A DNA stretch of 64,000 nucleotides from the NCBI RefSeq assembly GCF_947499295.1, contig NZ_CANMNP010000002.1, positions 248,001-312,000 of the forward strand, given 5' to 3'. Position numbers and translations under genes: made by a program. Numbering within the stretch: position 1 is the first letter of the stretch; each line of letters begins with the position of its first letter. The stretch is from an uncultured Roseibium sp. Its GTDB lineage: Bacteria; Pseudomonadota; Alphaproteobacteria; Rhizobiales; Stappiaceae. Of the stretch, positions 8,524 through 17,930 are shown piece by piece. Below the pieces are notes generated by a model that was not told the origin of the DNA, did not search any database, and saw only the letters and a program-made list of their open reading frames with translations.

Positions 8524-9546
8524 TTGCGATCGATTGAACCGTCTTTCCATCGAAAGTTGGACCAAGGCATATTGAACAATCTATTCCGTCAGGGTCTGTG
8601 CGCGTCGGCCGTTTCGAGCGCGCTTGGATTGGTGTTGGGATTAGGTGTCCTTGTCGGTATCGGTCTCAGCGCAACAACATATGCTGTGGTCCTGGGCGCG
8701 GTCGGACGCAAATTTCCTCCAGAACGACGTACCTCGGCGCTCGGCATTGCCTCACTGGGCGGCTCCTTGGGGATCTTTCTAAGTGTTCCCGTCACATTGA
8801 GCCTGATCGACAGCGTGAATTGGTCCTTAGCATTTGTCAGCCTGGGTCTTGTCGCAGTGACGATCTGCTTGCTGGCACCGATGCTGTCCGGGCGCACTGA
8901 GGCTCAGGGGACAGAGCAGTCGCTCACCGAAGCACTCTTCGAGGCGCTCAGGCATAAAGGTTTTGTATTGCTGGTACTCGGTTTCTTTGTTTGCGGGTTC
9001 CAGCTTGCATTTATCGGGACACATTTGCCGGCATACCTGTTGGACAGAAATCTGGGAGCCTGGCTTGGTGGCGCTGCTCTTGCGACGATAGGTGCGACCA
9101 ACATCGCCGGAACGTTCATATGCGGTGTCGTTGGCGATCACATCAGCAAGAAAAAGATCCTTGTAGGTCTTTACCTGGCCCGGGCCGCCGCTGTTGCCAC
9201 CTTCGTGCTGCTGCCGCCCTCTGATGTCTCAACTCTCTTGTTCGCCGCGGTGATGGGTTTTACCTGGCTTGGAACAGTACCGCTTACCACCGGCATCGTT
9301 GCCCAGGTCTTTGGCCCCCGGTATCTCGCGACACTGATTGGCATCGTATTCTTCATGCACCAAATTGGAAGCTTCCTGGGTGCCTGGCTCGGTGGGCTCG
9401 TATTCGAGCAGACAGGCAACTACGACATCATGTGGTGGTGCGTGGTTCTGGCCGGCATCATGGCTGCCTTTCTGCACCTTCCGATCGATGAGCAACCACT
9501 AACTTCCAAATTTAGCAGAATTCAGGGAGCCGTGAGCAGTGCCTAA
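8524..9546 (+). pseudogene. N-terminally truncated MFS transporter (probable remnant)
   Basis: The frame encodes an MFS_1 transporter from about the fourth membrane helix onward: GIGLSATTYAVVLGAVGRKF followed by PPERRTSALGIASLGGSLG is a typical mid-N-half sequence. The later helices (QLAFIGTHLPAYLLD, TIGATNIAGTFICGVVGD, GTVPLTTGIVAQVFG) are intact to the stop. The first three or so helices, roughly 80-100 residues, are missing and replaced by about 24 unrelated residues after a TTG codon only 8 bases behind the ATPase gene. No missing piece exists upstream in another frame because that DNA is the ATPase gene. Best read as a deletion remnant; a functional shortened carrier cannot be excluded. 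Confidence 0.65.
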
Positions 9547-9691
9547 CAGGTCCCTTATTCTATGGGGCGTGGCCTGCCTATTCGCGGTTTTTGCCCTCCT
9601 CAGTCTTTGGACCGCTTTAATCGCTGTTTACCAGAGGCATTTTCTTGACCTTTCGATCATGCAGTTCATTTGCATGGCGGGTTTGAATTGA
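9539..9691 (+). CDS. Possible 50-aa single-pass membrane peptide
   Basis: A GTG-started frame of 50 codons overlaps the end of the MFS remnant. After a short basic start (PNRSL) it has a clear hydrophobic helix (ILWGVACLFAVFALLSLWTA) and then a polar/amphipathic tail ending MAGLN. GGGAG lies about 8 bases before the GTG, so coupling to the upstream frame is possible. No family recognised. It could be a genuine small membrane protein linked to the transporter or a chance frame. Confidence 0.4.
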   Translation: MPNRSLILWGVACLFAVFALLSLWTALIAVYQRHFLDLSIMQFICMAGLN

Positions 9692-9734
9692 GAACAGGAT
9701 TTTTTCGTCATCCGGCAAAGAAAAAGGAAAGTGC

Positions 9735-10085
9735 ATGGCCTCGAACAAAACTCAGCAGGGCCCGATTTTGCGGTTGTTCCAAGTCAGGGTCAAAGATGGA
9801 AGTGTAGACAGCCTTCTTGCAAAGTTTGCCACGACGTCAGCTGATGTCGTCCGCAATGAGCCGGGAAACAAAGGATACTTCTTCGGTCGCGAGGTAAGCG
9901 TGCAGGAAAACAGGCTCATATTCGCGTCTCTTTGGTCGGACATGAAGTCCGTCAAACAACGGTTTGGCGATCAATGGGATCAGTCCTTCCTGCCGGAAGG
10001 TTATGGCGACATGATCGAAGACCACTCCATTCAACACATTGATTTATCATCCGGTTGGTGTTTGCCACCGGCAGAACAGGATTGA
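9735..10085 (+). CDS. Putative antibiotic-biosynthesis-monooxygenase-like (dimeric alpha/beta barrel) protein
   Basis: Small soluble protein of 116 aa. The pattern ILRLFQVRVKDGSVDSLLAKF, then NKGYFFGREVSV and IFASLWSDMKSVKQRFG resembles the ABM ferredoxin-like fold: a beta strand carrying a polar ligand, a helix, then a strand with F/W residues around residues 60-80. Such proteins are small cofactor-free oxygenases or sensors. An AAAGGAAA ribosome site precedes the ATG. It converges with the enolase-superfamily gene. Family assignment moderate, function unknown. Confidence 0.65.
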   Translation: MASNKTQQGPILRLFQVRVKDGSVDSLLAKFATTSADVVRNEPGNKGYFFGREVSVQENRLIFASLWSDMKSVKQRFGDQWDQSFLPEGYGDMIEDHSIQHIDLSSGWCLPPAEQD

Positions 10086-10119
10086 CTCGCAGTCGATAGT
10101 GGCGGCCAAACGGACCAGG

Positions 10120-11331
10120 TCAAAGAGGCAGCGCTGGAACTTCCTGAAGGCCGAGATGCAGTTCGTTGCCCTCGTAAGGGTGTGATCGCGCGACGTCTTC
10201 ATTCAGGTCGTGTCCAAGACCCGGTTCGGTTGATGGGATTACATAGCCGCCGTCCCAACAGATCGGCTTCGTCAAAAGATCAGCATAGAAGCCATCGAAT
10301 GTGCGGATCGACTCCAGGACCAGAAAATTGGGGCTGCAGGTGGCCAGCTGAATGTTGGCAAGTGCAACAAGTGGCCCACAGTAAAGATGCGGTGCCACCT
10401 GGGCGGAATGGCACTCCGCCATGGCGGCGATTTTCTTGCCTTCCAGGAGCCCGCCGACACGGCCGAGATTCATCTGCAATATGCTGGCTGCGCCTGTCTC
10501 CAGAACGCGTGAAAACTCGTACTTCGTGCAAAGACGTTCACCGGTTGCAACAGGGATCGACGTGAAACGGGCAACCTTAGCCATGTCTTCCGGCTTTTCA
10601 GGCGGGATAGGCTCTTCGAACCAGAGTGGATCATAAGCCTCTATGCGCCTGGCAAGGCGTTTGGCTCCCGAGACGGTAAATTGGCCATGAGTGCCAAAAA
10701 GCAGGTCGGCCTTTGAGCCGACAGCCTCACGAATGAACTTGCAGAAGGCTTCGGATCGGTCCAGGTCATCGAGGCTCGGCTGATGACCGTCAAAGATCGT
10801 GTATGCACCGGCGGGATCGAACTTGACTGCCGTGAACCCCTGTTCAACGGCTTTGCTTGCCGCGTCCGCTGCCAGAGCCGGATCATTGTAGACATTCGGC
10901 TGCTCGGGATCTGGATAGACGTCACCGTCGGCGGGATAAAGATAGGTATAGGACCGAAGTCGCTCGTGAACTTTCCCGCCGAGCAATTCATATGCGGGTT
11001 TTCCGGCTGCCTTGCCGATAATGTCCCAGCACGCCATCTCGAGGCCGGAGAGTACTCCCATGACGGTGACATCAGGTCGCTGTGTATAACCAGCGCCATA
11101 GGTCTTGTGCCAAAGCTTCTCAATATGATGCGGATCGGCGCCCAGGAATTGGCGCTCGAAAACATCCTTCGCCATCGCAGCCACCAGGTGAGGCCCGAAG
11201 GTGGCGTTATAGATCTCGCCGTAGCCTGTGATCCCGCAACCGGTGACCAGCTTGACGAAAATGAAATAGCGGCCTCCATGACGGGGAGGAGGATTTGCGA
11301 CGACAAATGTCTCGATTTGGTCGAGTTTCAT
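10120..11331 (-). CDS. Mandelate racemase/muconate lactonizing enzyme family protein (enolase superfamily)
   Basis: Cytosolic protein of 403 aa with the N-terminal capping domain (about 1-125) and C-terminal barrel. Conserved marks include LWFEEPIPPE (E239), VATGERLCTKYEF (E265) and VAPHLYCGPL (H315), as in sugar-acid dehydratases. Odd features: where the first metal ligand Asp is expected the sequence is GTHGQ (213-217), the catalytic-dyad Asp position is Asn (QMN, N288), and the second-strand motif is K-F-D (170-172) rather than KxK. Last gene of the GMC-ALDH-MR operon, starting 9 bases after the ALDH stop, so a role in oxidation of an alcohol- or sugar-derived substrate is likely. Exact reaction not predictable. 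Confidence 0.88.
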   Translation of the reverse strand: MKLDQIETFVVANPPPRHGGRYFIFVKLVTGCGITGYGEIYNATFGPHLVAAMAKDVFERQFLGADPHHIEKLWHKTYGAGYTQRPDVTVMGVLSGLEMACWDIIGKAAGKPAYELLGGKVHERLRSYTYLYPADGDVYPDPEQPNVYNDPALAADAASKAVEQGFTAVKFDPAGAYTIFDGHQPSLDDLDRSEAFCKFIREAVGSKADLLFGTHGQFTVSGAKRLARRIEAYDPLWFEEPIPPEKPEDMAKVARFTSIPVATGERLCTKYEFSRVLETGAASILQMNLGRVGGLLEGKKIAAMAECHSAQVAPHLYCGPLVALANIQLATCSPNFLVLESIRTFDGFYADLLTKPICWDGGYVIPSTEPGLGHDLNEDVARSHPYEGNELHLGLQEVPALPL

Positions 11332-11340
11332 GGATCTCGC

Positions 11341-12828
11341 CTAGCTGGCATTGCTGATAGTGATGGATTTCACTTTGGTATAGGCGTCGAGCCCTTCCCA
11401 GCCTTTTTCACGGCCATAACCGGATTTTTTATTTCCTCCGAAAGGCAGTTCCAGTCCGCCGGCCCAATAGTCGTTGATCGAAACCTGGCCACAATCCATT
11501 GCGCTGGCAACGCGCATCGCGCGACCGACATCTCTTGTGTAGACACTTGAAATCAGACCGAAGTCGGTGCCGTTCGCAAGTGCAATCGCCTCATCTTCCG
11601 TGTTGAACATTTGTACCGAGAGCACTGGACCGAAGATTTCCTCCTGCACAGCGGGGTCCTCAGGGGAAAGGTCGGCAATAACCGTCGGCTCAAAGAACCA
11701 GCCTTTCCCGGTTCTTTCATCCGTCGTGACGCTGCCTCCGGTCAGGATATTGGCTCCGCGTGCCCTGGCCGCTTCAACATGACGCTGGATCCGCGAGAGG
11801 TGCAGGTCGGAGTTGATTGCGCCCATGTCGGGATGCGACAGGCCGTGTCCGGGTTTGATCCGGGCAGCTCTTTCCATCAGCAGGGCCAGCACCTCATCGC
11901 GCAAGGATGAATGCAAAACAAGCCTCGATCCAGCTGAACAAATCTGACCCGAATTGGAGAAGATTGCCCAATAAGCGCCGTCGGCCACCTTTTCAGGGTC
12001 TGCATCTTCGAAGGCGATCAACGGCGACTTGCCACCAAGTTCCAGCGTCAGGCGCGTGACATTCGGTGCCGCGATCTGAGCAACATTGACACCGGTTGAA
12101 ACCGAACCTGTAAAGGTAAGCTGTTTGATGCGCGGGTCCCGTGCCATCATTGCACCGACATCGGTGCCGAGGCCTGTCACGACATTCACGAGCCCATCGG
12201 GCACGCCTGCTTCTGAAAGCAGTTCTGCCATGACCAGTGCGGTGAAGGGTGTTGTTTCGGCAGGTTTGGCAACAACTGAGCATCCGGCCGCAAGAGCAGG
12301 AGCAACACCGCGGGCAAAGGTCGAGGTCGGGTAGTTCCAGGGAATGATATGCCCGGTCACGCCGACCGGTTCACGCACCGTAAAAGCGGTCTGGTCTGGA
12401 CCCAAATTGACAGATCTGCCATCAAGCTTGTCGGCTGCACCTGCGTAATATTCAAAAAGGCGCGCGGATGCCTGGACGTCACCGGACGCCTCCGAAAGGG
12501 TCTTGCCGCTGTCGACAACTTCAATCACCGACAGCCGGTCGGCATTATCGCGAAATAGGCGGGCAACGTTGTTGAGTACGCGGCAGCGCTCTGCAGGTGT
12601 CACTTTCCGCCAGTGTCTGGCGGCCTTTTCAGCGGTGTCAATCGCGTGATCCAGGTCCTGAGCACTGCCTAGTGAAAACTCGGCAAAGGGTTCGGCAAGT
12701 CCTGGGTCGAAGCTCTGCATCTTCCGGTTTGAAGCAGGCGTCAGCTTTCCGTTTATGAAATGACCTTCGGGCAGCGCTCTCAGCTGTCCGCTGGAAAGGT
12801 AGTCGTCGGCAATTGTTTGAGCTGTCAT
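11341..12828 (-). CDS. NAD(P)-dependent aldehyde dehydrogenase (betaine-aldehyde/DhaS-like)
   Basis: Cytosolic enzyme of 495 aa oxidising an aldehyde to the acid. Catalytic marks are all present: N165 in PWNYP, E263 in TLELGGKSP and the nucleophile C297 in SGQICSAG. The nucleotide-fold motif FTGSVSTG is near 239. The ATG at 12828 overlaps the stop of the GMC gene as TGATG, showing tight coupling; a TTG one codon upstream is less likely. The pairing with a GMC alcohol oxidoreductase suggests a two-step alcohol to aldehyde to acid conversion, as in choline catabolism, although the betaine-specific substrate is not proven. Confidence 0.94.
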   Translation of the reverse strand: MTAQTIADDYLSSGQLRALPEGHFINGKLTPASNRKMQSFDPGLAEPFAEFSLGSAQDLDHAIDTAEKAARHWRKVTPAERCRVLNNVARLFRDNADRLSVIEVVDSGKTLSEASGDVQASARLFEYYAGAADKLDGRSVNLGPDQTAFTVREPVGVTGHIIPWNYPTSTFARGVAPALAAGCSVVAKPAETTPFTALVMAELLSEAGVPDGLVNVVTGLGTDVGAMMARDPRIKQLTFTGSVSTGVNVAQIAAPNVTRLTLELGGKSPLIAFEDADPEKVADGAYWAIFSNSGQICSAGSRLVLHSSLRDEVLALLMERAARIKPGHGLSHPDMGAINSDLHLSRIQRHVEAARARGANILTGGSVTTDERTGKGWFFEPTVIADLSPEDPAVQEEIFGPVLSVQMFNTEDEAIALANGTDFGLISSVYTRDVGRAMRVASAMDCGQVSINDYWAGGLELPFGGNKKSGYGREKGWEGLDAYTKVKSITISNAS

Positions 12829-14441
12829 CAATTGGCTTTCTTCTGATCTTCAAGAATGAGATCGGCCCCCTTCAGGGCCAGCATCATGGTCGGGGCGTTT
12901 GTGTTGCCCGAAGTGATATTGGGAAAGGCCGAAGCATCAACGATACGCAGGCGCTGCACGCCGTGAACCTTCAAGCGGCTGTCGACGACGCTCGTTTCTG
13001 AATTTCCTCCCATCCGGCACGTGGAAACCGGGTGGTAGACAGTGCTCGCGCGGGACTTGAAATCAGCAAGAATGCCCTCGTCATCGAGCATTCCGAGATC
13101 GGGTGCAACCGGGCCTTCGACAAGTCCGCTCAAGGCGTCGCTTGCCATCAGCCTCTGGCAGAGCCGGCCGCCATCGATTACGGCCAGGCGGTCTTCTTCG
13201 GTTGAAAGCGAATTCGGTTGAATTGCAGGTGGAACAGCGGGGTCAGCGCTTTTGATGGCAATATGCCCCCGGCTGGTCGGACGGGTTGGCTGCGCGCAGA
13301 TAATGAAACCGTTGAACGGGTCGATGGCCAGCCGGGTCTGATCCTTGTCTGCCACCAACTGGTAGCTGATCGGGTTGAAATAAAGCTGCTGGTCCGGCCG
13401 GTTCAATTCGCGGCTTGAGCGGAAGAAACCGCCGCACTGATTGACCGAGAGCGATAGAGGGCCTTTGCGCGTTAGTGCATATTGGATTGCCGCGAATGTC
13501 CGACCGAATGCCGGGCGCAGCACTGCGTTTAGTGTCGGCTCCTTTGCGCGGAACGTAAACTTCGAGGACAGGTGATCTTGCAGATTGCCACCGACATTGT
13601 CGTTGGCCAGGATGATTGGAATGCCAAATTCGTTCAGCAGTTTGCCCGGTCCGACACCGGAAACCTGAAGAAGCTGAGGTGAGCCGATCGCTCCGGCTGC
13701 CAGGATGACTTCCCGTCGTGCAAAGAACCGAAGGCCATCAAGCAGTTCAATGCCGGTGGCTTTTGTGTTTTCAAAAAGAATACGTTTGACCTGTGCATTC
13801 GTGCGCAAACTCAGGTTTCGGCGTTTTAGGGCAGGGCGCAGAAAGGCCCGCGCAGAAGAGCACCGCTGTCCGTTGCTGGTGTTGATCTGATAGACACCGC
13901 CACCTTCCGGATTGTCACCGTTCAGATCGTCACACCAGGGCAATCCCGCCTCCTGGACCGCGGTTCGAAAATGGCGGTTGATGCTGTGGATCTGATCGGC
14001 GACGTTCTGCACCTTTATGGGGCCGTGCCCGTGCTTCTTTCCGTCCGCTGACACTTTGGTTTCGAGCCGCTCGAAGACCGGTTTGACGCTTTGCCAGCCC
14101 CAACCCTGCGCGCCTGCTGTTTCCCAATCCTCAAAATCGCCGGGCAGGCCCCGGCAATAAACCATCGCATTTATCGAACCCGATCCACCGACAATGCGCC
14201 CCCGTGGCCAGCATGCGCTGCGACCGTCGAGGCCACCGTCAGGTTCGGTCTGATATTGCCAGGTGCGTTTGGCGTCCCCGTTCAACTTGCCGTAGCCAAG
14301 GGGTATCGACACCCACGGCGATGTATCGGAGCCGCCAGCCTCTAGCAAAAGCACAGAGACGTTGGGATCCGCGCTCAGGCGTTCGGCCAGAATGCATCCG
14401 GCGGATCCCGCCCCGACAATGATGAAGTCAACCGTTTGCAT
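12828..14441 (-). CDS. GMC family FAD-dependent oxidoreductase (choline/alcohol dehydrogenase-like)
   Basis: Flavoenzyme of 537 aa. The start is set at 14441 because the FAD-binding fold begins at once (VDFIIVGAGSAG, residues 4-15) and the extra upstream residues are a Phe/Ile-rich stretch from the promoter region. GMC signatures GRIVGGSGSINAMVYCRG and GAIGSPQLLQVSGVG are present. The C-terminal catalytic His lies in STVYHPVSTCRMG and the terminal motif is ITSGNTNAPTMM. First gene of the GMC-ALDH-MR operon, divergent from a LysR regulator that probably controls it. Substrate unknown: choline, other alcohols or sugar alcohols are possible. Confidence 0.93.
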   Translation of the reverse strand: MQTVDFIIVGAGSAGCILAERLSADPNVSVLLLEAGGSDTSPWVSIPLGYGKLNGDAKRTWQYQTEPDGGLDGRSACWPRGRIVGGSGSINAMVYCRGLPGDFEDWETAGAQGWGWQSVKPVFERLETKVSADGKKHGHGPIKVQNVADQIHSINRHFRTAVQEAGLPWCDDLNGDNPEGGGVYQINTSNGQRCSSARAFLRPALKRRNLSLRTNAQVKRILFENTKATGIELLDGLRFFARREVILAAGAIGSPQLLQVSGVGPGKLLNEFGIPIILANDNVGGNLQDHLSSKFTFRAKEPTLNAVLRPAFGRTFAAIQYALTRKGPLSLSVNQCGGFFRSSRELNRPDQQLYFNPISYQLVADKDQTRLAIDPFNGFIICAQPTRPTSRGHIAIKSADPAVPPAIQPNSLSTEEDRLAVIDGGRLCQRLMASDALSGLVEGPVAPDLGMLDDEGILADFKSRASTVYHPVSTCRMGGNSETSVVDSRLKVHGVQRLRIVDASAFPNITSGNTNAPTMMLALKGADLILEDQKKAN

Positions 14442-14626
14442 GCAATGCGCCGTCGGCTTGTTTGCTCGTTCGATAAATTTCGGCGAGAGGATAAAAAAAA
14501 TGAAGCGAAAAATTATTTGGTGTAACTTCGAAAAAATTTGTAGGAAATCAAGTATTCGCACAAGTCTGCACATTTACCTGTCGGGTCCCTCTTGCGTCGA
14601 GGTGCAGCGAACAACGGATTGTTTGG

Positions 14627-15514
14627 ATGCCGTATGACCTTCCGCCCTTGTCCTGGTTGCGGGCTTTTGAAGCGAGTGCGCGTCTCGGAAATTTCACACG
14701 TGCCGCGGAAGAGTTGCTGATCACGCCGGCTGCGATCAGTTATCAGGTGCGCCAGCTTGAACAGCAGCTTGGCTATCCGCTGTTTGAGAGACTGCACCGC
14801 ACACTTGTGTTGACCCGGTTGGGTCAGACCTATTTGCCCACAGTCGAAAAGGCCTTCTCCGATCTATCGATAGCCACCGTCTCCGTGTTCGGCGAGCGCA
14901 ACAGGCAACCGGTCCGGTTCCGATGCCTCAACAGCTTTGGCCAGCTCTGGATGATCCCGCGCATCAAGCGCTTCCGGGAACTTCATCCAGACGTTGATCT
15001 CCAGATGATTTCGGCGTCCTGGGCTGAAACGCTCAATCCGGAACTGTTCGATATCGATATTCGTTTCGGCGACGGAACCTGGACCGATGGTATTGTGGAG
15101 TTTCTACAGAACGACCCGATCATTCCCGTCTGCCATCCCGACTTGTCGATTCCCGCGACCAGACACGACCTTGAAGCCCTCGGAGCTGCACCACGCCTCG
15201 ACATCATGGGGGTAATCGATACCTGGGAGAGCTTCTTTCGCGGCTACGGGCACGAGGTGCCAGCGCGCAATGGCCTCCAGGTTGATCAGACGCTGTCTGC
15301 GCTTGAACTCGCAGCATTGGGGCACGGTCATGCGCTCGTCCTGGAAACGCTTGCACAACCCTATCTTGATGGCGGTCGCTTGGCTCGTTCCTGCGACCGG
15401 CGGATCAACAGCCGTCACAGCTACTATCTGGTCACTTCCGGACCTCGAAAGGCACTTGCACCAGCAGCCCAGAATTTTTGTAACTGGATGATCGATGAAC
15501 TTCGCAGTTTGTAA
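14627..15514 (+). CDS. LysR family transcriptional regulator (GcvA-like)
   Basis: Regulator of 295 aa. The N-terminal winged helix, about residues 6-66, carries the family pattern LRAFEASARLGNFTRAAEEL and ITPAAISYQVRQLEQQLG. The rest is the two-lobed effector-binding domain. The opening LPPLSWLRAFEA is typical of the GcvA/AmpR branch. Divergent from the GMC-ALDH-MR operon with a 185-base AT-rich intergenic region, so it is the likely activator of that operon. Effector unknown. Confidence 0.93.
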   Translation: MPYDLPPLSWLRAFEASARLGNFTRAAEELLITPAAISYQVRQLEQQLGYPLFERLHRTLVLTRLGQTYLPTVEKAFSDLSIATVSVFGERNRQPVRFRCLNSFGQLWMIPRIKRFRELHPDVDLQMISASWAETLNPELFDIDIRFGDGTWTDGIVEFLQNDPIIPVCHPDLSIPATRHDLEALGAAPRLDIMGVIDTWESFFRGYGHEVPARNGLQVDQTLSALELAALGHGHALVLETLAQPYLDGGRLARSCDRRINSRHSYYLVTSGPRKALAPAAQNFCNWMIDELRSL

Positions 15515-15536
15515 TTGCTTTCATTCAGAGGCGATA

Positions 15537-17930
15537 TCAGTCAACGGAAAACGTGTATTCAAACAGCCGTTCGATCGGATCAAGCGGCTTGGGATCACGA
15601 TAGCGGTTGATGTCCAGTAGACCGGCCTGAATGGTGTCCTGGGCATCAAGACCTGCCTGGACCAAATCAAGCATGCTCCAGAAACTTGGATCGGTGCGCC
15701 GGATGCCGAACTGTTCGACAACTCTCAAATAGTCCTTTTGTGTTCGAACGTCTCTTGCAGCATCCACGAAGGCAGCAACATTGGCGTCTGAGACCTTGAA
15801 GACAAAGTTCGGATAACTGCTGAACTGGCCCGGAAGAACTGTCAGGCTGTCATTTTCCGGGTCCCTGCGAAGATCTTCGTTGAAGATAAAGGCGACATTG
15901 CTGTGCGCCTTGTCATGCACGAGCGTGAAAATCTTCGTCTCTGCGTCCGTTTTCACCAGCAACAAGGCGATATCCGGCAGGAATTTGGCAAAGGGAGCCG
16001 GGGTTGCTGTAAGTGGGCGCAACCGGCCCTCGATTGTATCTGTCGCTGCGCACTGACCGGCCGAGCACCGGTTGATCGGATCACTGACAGGCCAGAGCCG
16101 CGGTTCGATCTGCAAAAGCCCTGTCAGGAATTCGCTCTTTGGCTGACCTGTCTGAAAACGAATTCCGGTTGGTGATGACGTATCAAGCTTACGTTCTTTC
16201 CACCGGTCAACAAGCGAAACCAGAGGCCCCTGATACCAGCTCTCATGAAGGGGATCACGCAGGTCGCGGGGCAGAAAGGCCAGGAAATTGCGCTCTCCTT
16301 CACGGCGCAGGCTGTCCATATAGATCCGTGTTGTCAGCTGGTGTTCGACATTGCCGAACACATCAAAGCCAGCCACCAGGTTGTAGTAGATCCGTTCAAA
16401 GAGTGGAAAATCGATCACCCAGGCAGTTTCCGGAACAGCACCGCTAAACCCGGGGACGACCGACGCGGAAGAGAAGTTTCTAAAAACGGTCAAACGTGCA
16501 TCGATGTTGTTGCCGTCGCCGTCCCAGATGTCCTGGTAGGTTGGCCCGCCATTTTGAGCGGTCTCGGCCGCATAGCGTGACTGGCGCAGTTCCTGGTACT
16601 TGATTGGGCCGAGTGTCAGAAAGCTTTTCAGCCGGTCCGATATCTTGCCTTCAACCTTCGCAAGCGGAAGCTCAAGGATCGGGATTGCTTCCTCAAGATA
16701 GGCGTTATCGGTAACCGACAGATCCGCGTCCGGAGCAAGAAAGGTCACCCAGAACCGGTCTTCAATCACATTGACGGCGACCTGTCCGTAGCAGACCGGA
16801 CCCCGGATGAAAGAACGGACGAAATAAAGCGCATCGTCGAGCAGAAACTGATAGCGACTGCGGGCCGGAATGGCGCGGAATGTGGATAGCGGATTTCCAC
16901 CCGCGTCGATCGAATAATGAGGAAGCGCGTCTATTTCCCAGTCGCTTGCAAGGAACAGGCTTTTATAGCGCTCCAAACGCTTCGGACCGATCTCGTAGAC
17001 AATATGCTCCTTGTGGAGGATCGTGTCACCAAGAGGAACGAGCCTGTAGAAGAAGTCTCCACCCGGGTCATCAAATGGTCGGCGCGAGGCTATTTCATCC
17101 GGTGGCTCGCCGGTTGGCGTGCGCGAGCGGATAAGCCGGAAGAAGGTCCTCGACGTGTCATCTTCCAGATGCAGGTGAGCCAAAAACAGGTGCTCGTAAA
17201 TATAGCGAGCGGTCAGTTTTGCCTTCAACTGTCCGTTGTTCAGAAATGTCTCGATTTTTTCGATGTGTTCGATGCTTTTTTCTGGCAGGACGGTTGGAGT
17301 CTCGTCCGGCGGTGCACCCGCCTTTGCCCACGAGAGCAGCTTTTGATAGTCCGCATCCGGAAGAGGCGCTGTTGCAAACGGCATTCCGCCCAGAGGGTGA
17401 TCATCCAGATAGTCGCCCATCTCCGACGGCATCGGGCAACTGTTCTTGCGAAGCGGACTGATGTTCAGCCGATCAGGCAAGGCGGCACCGAGTTTAAAAT
17501 CGTTGTTGCGCCCTGCACGCAGCAATTGTTCGAGAACCGACTGCCCATTGTTGCTTTCGGTGATTGCAAAAAAACCCCTTTGCCGCCATTCGGGAGCGGT
17601 CTTTGCATCGATCTCGAGGCGTGTCATGGGGGCATCGTCAAGCCGTGCTGAATCGTAGACCTTTGTTTTGCTTGCACCTCTGGACAAACCGTCAGAAGAG
17701 GAAAGCTTGAGCTGACAGGGCGCGTCATAGCAGCCGTGGCACACCACACAGCGCTTGTTCAAGACATCCTGAATGGCAGATTTAGGCGCATTTGTCTGTT
17801 GTGCCTGAAGCGGCGCCGCCGTGAGCGGTATCACCATTAATACCACGGCCAAAAGCCGGGACTTTGGCAGAAGTGCGTTCAGGTGACGGAAACAGATCTC
17901 GATCATCAGGGGGTTACCCGTCGTTGTCAT
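15537..17930 (-). CDS. cti: Fatty acid cis/trans isomerase (Cti), cytochrome-c type
   Basis: Periplasmic heme enzyme of 797 aa that converts cis-unsaturated membrane fatty acids to trans without desaturation, a fast response to solvents or heat in Pseudomonas and Vibrio. A hydrophobic export segment (LLAVVLMVIPLTAAPLQAQQ) precedes the c-type heme motif CVVCHGCYDAPCQLKL near residues 61-76, the hallmark of Cti. Full family length, no break. The start at 17930 overlaps the upstream gene by 17 bases; an ATG at 17906 would remove the overlap and still give a signal peptide. It follows a small membrane-protein gene on the same strand and converges with the LysR gene. Confidence 0.92.
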   Translation of the reverse strand: MTTTGNPLMIEICFRHLNALLPKSRLLAVVLMVIPLTAAPLQAQQTNAPKSAIQDVLNKRCVVCHGCYDAPCQLKLSSSDGLSRGASKTKVYDSARLDDAPMTRLEIDAKTAPEWRQRGFFAITESNNGQSVLEQLLRAGRNNDFKLGAALPDRLNISPLRKNSCPMPSEMGDYLDDHPLGGMPFATAPLPDADYQKLLSWAKAGAPPDETPTVLPEKSIEHIEKIETFLNNGQLKAKLTARYIYEHLFLAHLHLEDDTSRTFFRLIRSRTPTGEPPDEIASRRPFDDPGGDFFYRLVPLGDTILHKEHIVYEIGPKRLERYKSLFLASDWEIDALPHYSIDAGGNPLSTFRAIPARSRYQFLLDDALYFVRSFIRGPVCYGQVAVNVIEDRFWVTFLAPDADLSVTDNAYLEEAIPILELPLAKVEGKISDRLKSFLTLGPIKYQELRQSRYAAETAQNGGPTYQDIWDGDGNNIDARLTVFRNFSSASVVPGFSGAVPETAWVIDFPLFERIYYNLVAGFDVFGNVEHQLTTRIYMDSLRREGERNFLAFLPRDLRDPLHESWYQGPLVSLVDRWKERKLDTSSPTGIRFQTGQPKSEFLTGLLQIEPRLWPVSDPINRCSAGQCAATDTIEGRLRPLTATPAPFAKFLPDIALLLVKTDAETKIFTLVHDKAHSNVAFIFNEDLRRDPENDSLTVLPGQFSSYPNFVFKVSDANVAAFVDAARDVRTQKDYLRVVEQFGIRRTDPSFWSMLDLVQAGLDAQDTIQAGLLDINRYRDPKPLDPIERLFEYTFSVD

